Source: Butyrivibrio sp. (GTDB taxonomy: Bacteria > Bacillota > Clostridia > Lachnospirales > Lachnospiraceae). From it: a stretch of DNA of 64,000 nucleotides. The translations under genes were made by a program, and so were the position numbers. How positions within the stretch are numbered: position 1 is the first letter of the stretch; each line of letters begins with the position of its first letter. Where the stretch lies: positions 62,001 through 126,000 of the forward strand of contig JAKVKH010000002.1 in NCBI GenBank assembly GCA_022486625.1. The letters are read 5' to 3'. Positions 55,014 through 62,011 of this stretch are shown piece after piece. The notes under the pieces are model-generated. The model was not told where the DNA came from. It did not search any database and saw only the letters and a program-made list of their open reading frames with translations.

Positions 55014-55794
55014 GACTTCGGAAGTCTCTCGGCGTCATGCGGAAACGTTCGTGAAAGGCACGGTTGAAGGTACGCTGACTTTCAAATCCGGATTTCCAGC
55101 AGATGTCCGTGATGGATTCCTGCGTATACTCCAGCAGGTTGACGGCATAGTCCAGTCTGGTATCGTTCAGATAGCGGTTGAAATTGGTATGGAAGGTCCC
55201 GGAAAAAACGCGGGATAAGGCAAAGGGGCTGTAACCCATGTCTTTTGCCATGGAGGTCAGACTGACCTCTTCTGTAAAATGTGCTGCAATGTAAGTGACT
55301 GTCTGATAGATGATGTCGCCGTCATCTGCAGCATTTTTTGATATCAGAGTAAGCATTGGAAGCGCTCTTGAGAGAATGATCTGGACAAAGGCCTGATGCA
55401 GGATCTGCACATGCTCTTTTGCCGGATGATGCAGTAGACTGTTTATGGCATACAGAATGTCCGGATGCAGGTCGGCAGCCCGGATGACCGGATTCTCGGC
55501 GCAGAACTGATGAAGCGTCTGCACATAGGAACCGGATAAAGAAGGGGCAAAGAGCAGATAGACTGCTGCACATTTTCCAGAGTCAAATACCTGGTAATGA
55601 TGGATCATGTCAGGAAAAATCAGTGCGAAGTCACCTTTTTGCATATGATAGAAGTTCTGGCCGATGCCGAGCTCCAGTGTTCCCTCGGAAACATAAACAC
55701 ATTCCATGGACTTATGTACATGCGGAGAAATATGACCAGTGGATCGCAGATATATTTCCAGATCATCCTGTACGTTTTCATATAAAGGCCTCAT
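54994..55794 (-). CDS. AraC-family transcriptional regulator
   Basis: 266 residues. Cupin-like N-terminus (HVHKSMECVYVSEGTLELGIGQNFYHMQKGDFALIFPDMIHHYQVF) and a C-terminal two-unit AraC DNA-binding domain (VSLTSMAKDMGYSPFALSRVFSGTFHTNFNRYLNDTRL and SITDICWKSGFESQRTFNRAFHERFRMTPRDFRSL). Its own promoter reads leftward at 55830-55858. Divergent from it is the 40-residue peptide gene. It is the natural regulator of that gene and of itself. A strong AAGGAGTG ribosome site precedes the start. Confidence 0.9.
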   Translation of the reverse strand: MRPLYENVQDDLEIYLRSTGHISPHVHKSMECVYVSEGTLELGIGQNFYHMQKGDFALIFPDMIHHYQVFDSGKCAAVYLLFAPSLSGSYVQTLHQFCAENPVIRAADLHPDILYAINSLLHHPAKEHVQILHQAFVQIILSRALPMLTLISKNAADDGDIIYQTVTYIAAHFTEEVSLTSMAKDMGYSPFALSRVFSGTFHTNFNRYLNDTRLDYAVNLLEYTQESITDICWKSGFESQRTFNRAFHERFRMTPRDFRSLRSSGS

Positions 55795-55829
55795 TCTGAT
55801 GCACTCCTTTCATAGATCTCATCAGAAGA

Positions 55830-55858
55830 AGTGTATCGCAACCGGATACGATTTGCAA
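55830..55858 (-). promoter_or_regulatory. Promoter of the second AraC gene, with inverted repeat in spacer
   Basis: On the minus strand, TTGCAA (55858-55853) and TACACT (55835-55830) are spaced by 17 bases. An inverted repeat GTATC-N7-GATAC (55833-55849) sits in the spacer, a possible autoregulatory site. Confidence 0.6.
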
Positions 55859-55875
55859 GATCTGGCTACTTTTTG

Positions 55876-55898
55876 CATGAATATGACACGTATTCATG
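55876..55898. promoter_or_regulatory. Perfect inverted repeat at the -35 region of the peptide gene
   Basis: CATGAATA (55876-55883) and TATTCATG (55891-55898) are exact reverse complements spaced by 7 bases. They cover the -35 position of the peptide gene promoter, where no -35 consensus exists. This fits a regulator-dependent promoter, most simply under the divergent AraC protein. Confidence 0.6.
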
Positions 55899-55910
55899 AG
55901 TAAACGGAAC

Positions 55911-55916
55911 TATAAT
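55911..55916 (+). promoter_or_regulatory. -10 element of the peptide gene promoter
   Basis: A perfect TATAAT lies 48 bases before the ATG of the small gene. The base at -35 (ACGTAT region) is unlike TTGACA. Confidence 0.65.
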
Positions 55917-55963
55917 GCACTTGTAAGATCAATCAAGGCAGATAAGAAAAGGAGGATATCACA

Positions 55964-56086
55964 ATGGAAAAGACAAAGAGTGCATCAAAGAATTCCGTAA
56001 AGGGAACAGTAAAGAACACACTGGTACAGCTGATGGAAGATTACATCGCATATTGCGAAAAGTACCATATTTACAAGATTTACTGA
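55964..56086 (+). CDS. 40-residue Lys/Tyr-rich peptide gene, function unknown
   Basis: The open frame starts at ATG 55964 after a strong AGGAGG (55939-55954 region, AAAAGGAGGATATCACA) and codes for 40 residues, beginning MEKTKSASKNSVKG and ending AYCEKYHIYKIY. It has lysines at 5, 9, 13 and 17, each four apart, and a tyrosine-rich C-terminal end (Tyr at 27, 30, 34, 37, 40) with a single Cys at 31. There is no signal peptide. Promoter, ribosome site and terminator bracket this one small gene. I recognise no family. Candidate roles are a signalling or regulatory peptide, or a peptide modified by a neighbouring enzyme. Confidence 0.7.
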   Translation: MEKTKSASKNSVKGTVKNTLVQLMEDYIAYCEKYHIYKIY

Positions 56087-56107
56087 TCGCACCGGAACAA
56101 AGAAGCG

Positions 56108-56135
56108 GAGCTGCAAGGGCAGCTCTATTTTTTTT
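56108..56135 (+). terminator. Strong terminator of the peptide gene
   Basis: GAGCTGC / GCAGCTC (56108-56125) forms a perfect 7-base stem with loop AAGG, followed by TA and eight T's. Confidence 0.9.
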
Positions 56136-56162
56136 GCCTGTTTTACAGAAAATGACAGAAGA

Positions 56163-56190
56163 TTGCGATTATGGCACTTTGTGGTATATT
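56163..56190 (+). promoter_or_regulatory. Promoter upstream of the PLP-fold enzyme gene
   Basis: TTGCGA (56163-56168) and TATATT (56185-56190) are spaced by 16 bases, 45 bases before the ATG at 56236. Confidence 0.5.
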
Positions 56191-56235
56191 TAAGGGAGTG
56201 TAATTCTGAAAGAATATTATCGGGGGTTATTTTTT

Positions 56236-57411
56236 ATGTACGAAATAGGAAGTGAATTTCATTATGAGGAGCCGGCAAAGGAGGAAGATCTGCTGCAGCT
56301 GTTTAAAAGGTTTCATGGAGTAAAGATGCTGCGCTGCGGAAGAGATGCCATCGGTCTGATTGCAGATGATATTATCTGTCATCAGGCGGGAATGGAAGGA
56401 AAGAACTTTACCGCTTTTCTGCCGGCACTTTCCTGTGATTCCATGTACCTGCCGTTTGAGGTAAGGGGCTTTGACGTGAAATTCTATGCGCTTCACGAGG
56501 ATCTGACGGTCTGCATGGAGGATCTGGAGAAAAAACTGTATGGCGTAAAGTACCCGGTCGTACTGACCATGAATCTGTACGGCTGCGCAGACCAGAGAAA
56601 ATATAATGAAATGCTTCGAAGGAAGTATCCGCAGCTGGTACTGGTAGAAGATGTCACGCATCTGCTCCTTAATCCTGAACTGTATGATACAGAGGCTGCG
56701 GATTACTGTATTGGTAGCATCAGAAAGTGGATGGGAGTGCCTGACGGTGCAGTGGTGATCAGCAGCAGTGGAATGATCAGGGCAGCCATGGAAACAGAGG
56801 AAACGAAGTTCACCGGACTCAGGGCGCAGGCGCAGCGCCTGAAAGCAGATTATCTTGATCTTGGAGATCCGGGGCTGAAGACCAGATTCAGGGGAATGCT
56901 TTCCGAAGCGGAGAATTCGCTGGAAGATGGACGTCATCCGCATGAAATGACAGCGCTGAGTCGTGAAGTCCTTTCTCATGTGGACATTACCAGAATGCGT
57001 TATCGCAGATCCGTGAATTACCATTGTCTGTATACTCTTCTTGAAGGGATGGCAGAGTGCGGACAGTATTTCAGACTTCTTCCGGAGGTTCCGGAGGAGA
57101 TTACTCCATTTACACTGCCGGTGATCCTGAATCCGGACAGGTTGCCGGAGAAAGAGAGTATGAGAGTGCAGCAGGCAGGACAGATCCGGGATGCATTTGA
57201 ACGCCGCCTTGCGGCAAGAGGTGTATATGCACCGGTACTCTGGCCAATTGATGACAGAGCCCGCAGCGCGTGCGCGGTTTCTGCAGAGGTATCGGATCAG
57301 ATGCTGGCGTTCTGGATTGATCAGAGGTATGACCGTTTTGATATGGAACATGTGGCGGAGGTGTTCCGTGAGGAACTGCTGAGAACAGGAGGCGCAGAAT
57401 CATGCGATTGA
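56236..57411 (+). CDS. Diverged PLP-dependent aminotransferase-like protein (DegT-like)
   Basis: 391 residues. The fold-type-I layout is suggested by LRCGRDAIGLIADDI near residue 34, LTMNLYGCADQRKYNEMLRRKYPQLVLVEDVTHLLL (a conserved Asp in VEDVTH, normally contacting the pyridine ring), and IGSIRKWMGVPDGAVVISSSG, in which Lys at about 165 fits the PLP Schiff-base position. Similar SIRK-PDGA proteins occur in Lachnospiraceae polysaccharide loci. It could aminate a keto-sugar or be a non-catalytic relative. The GT2 downstream overlaps its stop by 10 bases. It is not a standard PseC. Confidence 0.65.
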   Translation: MYEIGSEFHYEEPAKEEDLLQLFKRFHGVKMLRCGRDAIGLIADDIICHQAGMEGKNFTAFLPALSCDSMYLPFEVRGFDVKFYALHEDLTVCMEDLEKKLYGVKYPVVLTMNLYGCADQRKYNEMLRRKYPQLVLVEDVTHLLLNPELYDTEAADYCIGSIRKWMGVPDGAVVISSSGMIRAAMETEETKFTGLRAQAQRLKADYLDLGDPGLKTRFRGMLSEAENSLEDGRHPHEMTALSREVLSHVDITRMRYRRSVNYHCLYTLLEGMAECGQYFRLLPEVPEEITPFTLPVILNPDRLPEKESMRVQQAGQIRDAFERRLAARGVYAPVLWPIDDRARSACAVSAEVSDQMLAFWIDQRYDRFDMEHVAEVFREELLRTGGAESCD

Positions 57412-58451
57412 GCGTGATCGTACCCGTTTACAATATGGCATCCGGGGATAAACTGACCTGGTGTCTGGATTCACTGGTTCATCAGACGCTTCCGGACGGG
57501 AGTTATGAGATTATCGCAGTAGATGACTGCTCTGCGGATCAGTCATTCCAGATTCTGCAGCAGTATGAAAAGGAATTTCCGGGCCGCTTTCGTGCGGTTC
57601 ATTCTCCGGAAAATCATCATCAGGGGGGTGCCAAGAACATTGGCCTGGCAATGGCACAGGGCGAATGGATCGGCTTTATTGATGCGGATGACTGGGTAAC
57701 ACCGGATTACTACGAACGACTCCTTAACAGAGCGATGCAGACCGGTGCGGATATGGTGGGCTGTGATTACAGCCTGACCGGGGAACACAGCATGAAGGTT
57801 GGGCAGATCGTTCATAACAATACATCGGAGCAGACCGGTGTCATGAATACGGAGAAGTACAGAAAACTCCTGCTGGATACCGGAAGTCTTGTCGTGAAGA
57901 TCTACAAGCGGTATATTATTTTCGGAGCGCAGGACGATGGCACGCTGCAGAAGATTTTTCCTGAAGACATTTTCTATGAGGACAATGCCATCAGCAACAC
58001 CTGGATGCTTCGTGTAAAACATTTTGAATATATTGCAGAACCGTTGTACTATTATTATCAGCATGATGCTTCCACCGTGCATACGATTTCAAGGAAAAAT
58101 CTGGAGGATCGCATGACAGCGGGGCGCATGATCATTGCAGAGGCGAAAGACCATCAGTATCTGGATATGTATCGCCCTGAAATTGAATTTATGTATACGG
58201 TACTGTTCTATGTCAATACACTTTTTTCTGCAATGCCGAAGGCATCACATATCCGCGGCTGTTACGGCTTCTGCCGGACGCTTGGGGAAGAAATGAAGAG
58301 GCAGTTCCCGGAGTTTCAGCAGAATCCCTATTATCAGGAGCGGATTCATCCGGAGGAAAAAAAGCTGATTGCCATGCAGATGAAATCACATCTGTTATTC
58401 TATTGCTATTACAGACTATTGTGGTTCTACCGCGGTCTGAGAAAGAAATAA
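57402..58451 (+). CDS. GT2 glycosyltransferase
   Basis: 349 residues. LSVIVPVYNMASGDKLTWCLDSLVHQTLPDGSYEIIAVDDCSADQS, HHQGGAKNIGLAMAQGEWIGFIDADDWVTPDYYERL (metal-binding DADD) and a C-terminal helical region (LLFYCYYRLLWFYRGLRKK). It resembles capsule GT2 enzymes. It begins inside the end of the PLP-fold gene and lies 9 bases before a GT52-like gene, suggesting a shared pathway. Confidence 0.9.
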   Translation: MRLSVIVPVYNMASGDKLTWCLDSLVHQTLPDGSYEIIAVDDCSADQSFQILQQYEKEFPGRFRAVHSPENHHQGGAKNIGLAMAQGEWIGFIDADDWVTPDYYERLLNRAMQTGADMVGCDYSLTGEHSMKVGQIVHNNTSEQTGVMNTEKYRKLLLDTGSLVVKIYKRYIIFGAQDDGTLQKIFPEDIFYEDNAISNTWMLRVKHFEYIAEPLYYYYQHDASTVHTISRKNLEDRMTAGRMIIAEAKDHQYLDMYRPEIEFMYTVLFYVNTLFSAMPKASHIRGCYGFCRTLGEEMKRQFPEFQQNPYYQERIHPEEKKLIAMQMKSHLLFYCYYRLLWFYRGLRKK

Positions 58452-58460
58452 TTCAATTAT

Positions 58461-59582
58461 ATGCATGAGAGAATCTATGTATGCCACACCTTTTACCATG
58501 TATATGTGGCATGCCTCAAGGAATTTCATATTTTACATCAGACGGGGAGTGAGACAGACCGTGTGGCAGAGGGAAGCAGTGCTGCCGGGCGGGCAACACT
58601 TGTTCTTTCGAAGATGTCCAATCATTTTGACGGCATGATTGACCGGGCAAGAGAATGCGGATTGTTCGAGGAAGTGATCGAGTTTGATGAAAAGGAAGAT
58701 ACCTTTTTTCCTGAACTGAAGCCGCTTCGCACGGATACCGGAAATCTTGTCCGCAATATGATCAACCGGATCCGTTTCTGCAGGCGTTTTGCCCAGCTGC
58801 AGGAACGCTATATTCCGGTAAACTTCCGTTTGTATCGGGATATTTATGTTTTCTGCGATTCTGATCCGATCGGCTATTATCTTAATGCACAGAAAATCCG
58901 CTACCATGCACTGGAGGATGGACTTAACTGCATTAAATACGGCGATACTGCGCGTTTTGACAATAACGGACACTTCGCATTCAAGGCGTGGATGGCTTCC
59001 ACCGGGCTGATCTTCATACAGAACGGTTACGGCCGTTACTGCATTGACATGGAAGTGAATGACATCGGTCTTCTTGATTACCCGTGCAAAAAATATATTG
59101 AACAGCCAAGGGAAGCGCTGGTGCAGGAGCTGACGCAGACGGATAAGAATCTGATGCTCAGGCTCTTTATCTCCAATATGGATGCACTGCAGAGAAAGCT
59201 GGAAGAAGGTAAAAACAGACCGCGGGTGCTCATTCTGTCAGAGCCGCTCTGCGATCTTGAAACCAGACAGCAGATCTTCCGCGATCTGGTGGAATTATAC
59301 GGAACGGTAGACGGGCAGCAGGCGGTGGTCATGATCAAGCAGCACCCGAGGGATTATCTGGATTATAAAACACTTTTCCCGGATGTGATTCTGCTGGACG
59401 GAACATTCCCGATGGAAATGCTGAACTTTATACCGGATCTTCGTTTTTCAAGACTTGTATCCGTATATACGGTAGTGGATTCCATTCATTTTGTAGATGA
59501 AAAGATATTCCTGGGTGATGATTTCATGGACCGTTATGAGGCACCGGAGATCCACAGGATCAACGAACAGATCAGGGAGTAA
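58461..59582 (+). CDS. GT52-like (sialyl/nonulosonyl-type) glycosyltransferase
   Basis: 373 residues. Early IYVCHTFYHVYVACLKEFHIL, YHALEDGLNCIKYGD near residue 150, RVLILSEPLCDLETRQQIFRDLV, VVMIKQHPRDYLDYKTLFPDVILLDGTFPMEMLNF and VVDSIHFVDEKIFLGDD match the GT52/LOS sialyltransferase group, which uses CMP-sugar donors; the Glu-Asp and His-Pro motifs are the catalytic and CMP-binding ones there. With CMP-pseudaminate made upstream, a pseudaminyltransferase role is plausible. The acceptor is unknown. Confidence 0.8.
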   Translation: MHERIYVCHTFYHVYVACLKEFHILHQTGSETDRVAEGSSAAGRATLVLSKMSNHFDGMIDRARECGLFEEVIEFDEKEDTFFPELKPLRTDTGNLVRNMINRIRFCRRFAQLQERYIPVNFRLYRDIYVFCDSDPIGYYLNAQKIRYHALEDGLNCIKYGDTARFDNNGHFAFKAWMASTGLIFIQNGYGRYCIDMEVNDIGLLDYPCKKYIEQPREALVQELTQTDKNLMLRLFISNMDALQRKLEEGKNRPRVLILSEPLCDLETRQQIFRDLVELYGTVDGQQAVVMIKQHPRDYLDYKTLFPDVILLDGTFPMEMLNFIPDLRFSRLVSVYTVVDSIHFVDEKIFLGDDFMDRYEAPEIHRINEQIRE

Positions 59583-59646
59583 GCAGAGCTTCAGATCAAA
59601 ATTATCGGATCTGACCCTTCAGATTCAGACAGGAACAGGAAAAGAC

Positions 59647-61410
59647 ATGCGTAAGATTTATAAGAAGATGATGGTACTGCTGGATAAAAAACAGAAGTGC
59701 CAGATGATAGGAATTGTATTCATGATGCTGATCGGAGGTATTCTGGAATCCCTTGGAATCTCCCTGATCGTCCCGGTTATGACGATTGTCATTGATCCGG
59801 CGGCAGTGCAGACCAGTAAATACATGAGCGTGATCTATAACGGACTTCACATGACGGATACCACGCAGTTTGCGGCGGTGATCATGGTGGCGCTGATTCT
59901 GGTTTTTGTCATCAAGAATATTTTCCTTTATTTCATGAATGTACTGCAGCTGAGATTTGTCTATACCAATCAGTTCGCAACATCTCAGCGTATGATGATC
60001 AATTTCATGAAAAGGCCTTATGAATATTATCTGAATGCAGATACTTCTGTTATTCAGCGTAATATTACTTCTGATGTCAATAATATGTATGGTCTGATTT
60101 TAAGCTGCCTGCAGCTGATCAGTGAGATCATTGTATTTGTATGTCTGGTTGCAATCCTGCTGATTCAGGATGTGAAGATGACCACGTTTATTGCGGTGCT
60201 TCTGATCTCGGTTCTTCTGATTATCAAATATATCATCAAACCCGTGATGATCAGAGCAGGACAGGATAACCAGGAATATTACAGCGGCCTGTACAAATGG
60301 ATTGATGAGTCAGTGACCGGAATCAAGGAGATCAAAATCTCTGCAAAGGAAAACTATTTTATCAACGGATACGGACAGTGCGGTGCCGGTTATGTGAATG
60401 CGGTACAGAAGTATAACCTGTATAATTCCACACCGCGTCTTCTGATTGAAACTGTCAGCATTGCCGGCATGGTCGGCTATATGCTCTTTGTCATGATGCA
60501 GGGAACCGATATGGCGCATATGCTTCCGCAGATCACAGTTCTGGCTGCAGCGGCTGCAAGGCTTCTGCCGAGTGCAAACCGTATTAATAATTACCTGACT
60601 TCCATTGCCTATTTTGAACCGTTTTTCATGAATGTCAGTGATAATCTGCAGGCAGAAATTCATGACAATCAGGTTACCTATGATCCGACAGCCTATCAGG
60701 TCAGCCCTGAAGTGGAAAAACTTCCGGTGACGCAGAAGATTGAACTGAAGAACATTACCTATAAATATCCGAATTCAGAAGCATACGTACTGGATCACGC
60801 CAACATGACAATCCCGGTTGGTAAATCCGTTGGTATTGTAGGCACTTCCGGCGCCGGAAAAACGACCATTGTGGATGTTATGCTGGGACTGTTAAAGGCG
60901 GAAAAGGGAGAAATTCTGGCAGATGGTGTGGAAGTCCGAGACCACTACCAGTCATGGCTGAAGAATATCGGGTATATTCCGCAGACTATTTTCATGATTG
61001 ATTCCACGATCCGTAAGAATGTGGCATTTGGTTACCCGGATGCGGATATTGATGAGAATAAGGTGTGGCAGGCTTTGAAAGAGGCACAGCTGGATGAATA
61101 TGTAAGGAGTCTTCCGGAAGGGCTGGATACGAAGATCGGAGAACGCGGCATTCGCCTGTCCGGTGGTCAGCGGCAGCGTATCGGTATTGCACGTGCGCTG
61201 TTCGAAGATCCGGAAGTACTGGTACTGGATGAGGCAACCTCTGCGCTTGATAACGAGACGGAAGCGGCAATCATGGATTCCATTAATCGTCTTCATGGCC
61301 GCAAGACGCTCATCATCATTGCACATCGTCTGCAGACCATCGAGAAGTGTGACATTGTCTATCGCGTTCGCGGCGGCCAGGTAGTGACGGACCGCATCGG
61401 CGCACGTTGA
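59647..61410 (+). CDS. MsbA/PglK-like ABC half-transporter (putative glycolipid flippase)
   Basis: 587 residues: six transmembrane helices (about 20-300) fused to an ABC domain (about 365-587) with Walker A VGTSGAGKTTIVD near residue 400, QTIFMIDSTIRKNVAFG, signature LSGGQRQRIGIARAL and Walker B VLVLDEATSALDNE. It would act as a homodimer and resembles exporters flipping lipid-linked oligosaccharides. ATG 59647 (after AGGAAAAG) is preferred; an in-frame ATG at 59497 lies inside the previous gene and would add 50 residues. It may export the completed repeats made by this cluster. A GC-rich repeat block starts right after the stop. Confidence 0.9.
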   Translation: MRKIYKKMMVLLDKKQKCQMIGIVFMMLIGGILESLGISLIVPVMTIVIDPAAVQTSKYMSVIYNGLHMTDTTQFAAVIMVALILVFVIKNIFLYFMNVLQLRFVYTNQFATSQRMMINFMKRPYEYYLNADTSVIQRNITSDVNNMYGLILSCLQLISEIIVFVCLVAILLIQDVKMTTFIAVLLISVLLIIKYIIKPVMIRAGQDNQEYYSGLYKWIDESVTGIKEIKISAKENYFINGYGQCGAGYVNAVQKYNLYNSTPRLLIETVSIAGMVGYMLFVMMQGTDMAHMLPQITVLAAAAARLLPSANRINNYLTSIAYFEPFFMNVSDNLQAEIHDNQVTYDPTAYQVSPEVEKLPVTQKIELKNITYKYPNSEAYVLDHANMTIPVGKSVGIVGTSGAGKTTIVDVMLGLLKAEKGEILADGVEVRDHYQSWLKNIGYIPQTIFMIDSTIRKNVAFGYPDADIDENKVWQALKEAQLDEYVRSLPEGLDTKIGERGIRLSGGQRQRIGIARALFEDPEVLVLDEATSALDNETEAAIMDSINRLHGRKTLIIIAHRLQTIEKCDIVYRVRGGQVVTDRIGAR

Positions 61411-61420
61411 TGGGAGGGAC

Positions 61421-61563
61421 GGCTGCCGGCGGGTGGAATCCGCACCGTCGGCTCGCTCCCGCTCTGTCGTACGTCGCAGCGGTACATAACGCTGCATAGG
61501 ACGCAGCGTAAGTACCGGCACGTACGAAAGGCCTCCTTGTGCGGATTGCACCCGCTGGCAGCC
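61421..61563 (-). repeat. Structured repeat element, copy 1 (minus orientation)
   Basis: Outer arms 61421-61445 and 61539-61563 pair at 23 of 25 positions. The core, read leftward from 61538 to 61443 (96 bases), begins AAGGAGGCCT and ends CCGACGGTG. Internal stems include CGGTAC/GTACCG, ACGCTGC/GCAGCGT and an 8-base TCGTACGT/ACGTACGA. Compared with copy 2, the core aligns without gaps at 75 of 96 positions by hand count. Confidence 0.75.
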
Positions 61564-61818
61564 TGACATTTCCATGAATGTGTGCCGGTGCGGCGGGACG
61601 CTTCGCCGCTGTCTTGAAATGTGTCGCATATACGCACACCCAGCTGCGAACCGCGAAGCGGAGCAGCGTCCGCAAAAGCAGCCTTACGGAGTATACGAAA
61701 CACGTTGCATCACACGCGACCAGCTGCCGCAGGCAGCGCTGTCGCCCGGAAGTCTTTACCTGTTTTTAATACACAATACAAAACCGAATCACAAAATGAA
61801 ACAATAACGTCATACGAA

Positions 61819-61989
61819 CCGCGGGGAAAGAGCGGAAGGCCGGCGCGTGAATTTACACAAGGAGGCCTTCTGAGCGCGTCAGTACTTGCGCTGCGTACTT
61901 TGCAGCGCTATGTACTGCTACGCAGCGAAGCAGAGCGGGAGCGTGCCGACGGTGTAAATCACGCGCCGGCCGGTCCCCCTTCCCCGCGG
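61819..61989 (+). repeat. Structured repeat element, copy 2 (plus orientation)
   Basis: Outer arms 61819-61858 and 61952-61989 pair almost fully but differ in sequence from the arms of copy 1. The 96-base core (61859-61954) again begins AAGGAGGCCT and ends CCGACGGTG. Stem partners changed together relative to copy 1: CAGTAC/GTACTG and GCGCTGC/GCAGCGC. This is the mark of a conserved fold rather than of sequence. Confidence 0.75.
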
Positions 61990-62011
61990 CCGGAAGACAA
62001 CAGGAGGAGAA

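Larger units (their letters stand above)
61411..62011. other. GC-rich intergenic block with paired structured repeats
   Basis: This 601-base gap has visibly higher GC than its neighbours and is packed with palindromes. It holds two inverted copies of a covarying hairpin element (61421-61563 minus, 61819-61989 plus) and, between them, further hairpins (GCGGCG-CGCCGC near 61592-61611, CCGC-GAA-GCGG near 61651, GCTGCC-GCA-GGCAGC near 61723). Open frames here have no ribosome sites and appear to be shadows. The downstream acyltransferase has its own GGAGGAG site. Confidence 0.75.

Noticed and set aside
60952-61629. Long minus-strand open frame running from the repeat block into the ABC exporter gene
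   Set aside because: Most of it is antisense to the conserved ATPase domain, it has no ribosome site, and its N-terminal part lies in the structured repeat; it is a shadow.
61421-61989. Integron attC sites
   Set aside because: attC sites have conserved ends and variable centres; here the centre is conserved and the ends vary, and no integrase or cassette genes are present.
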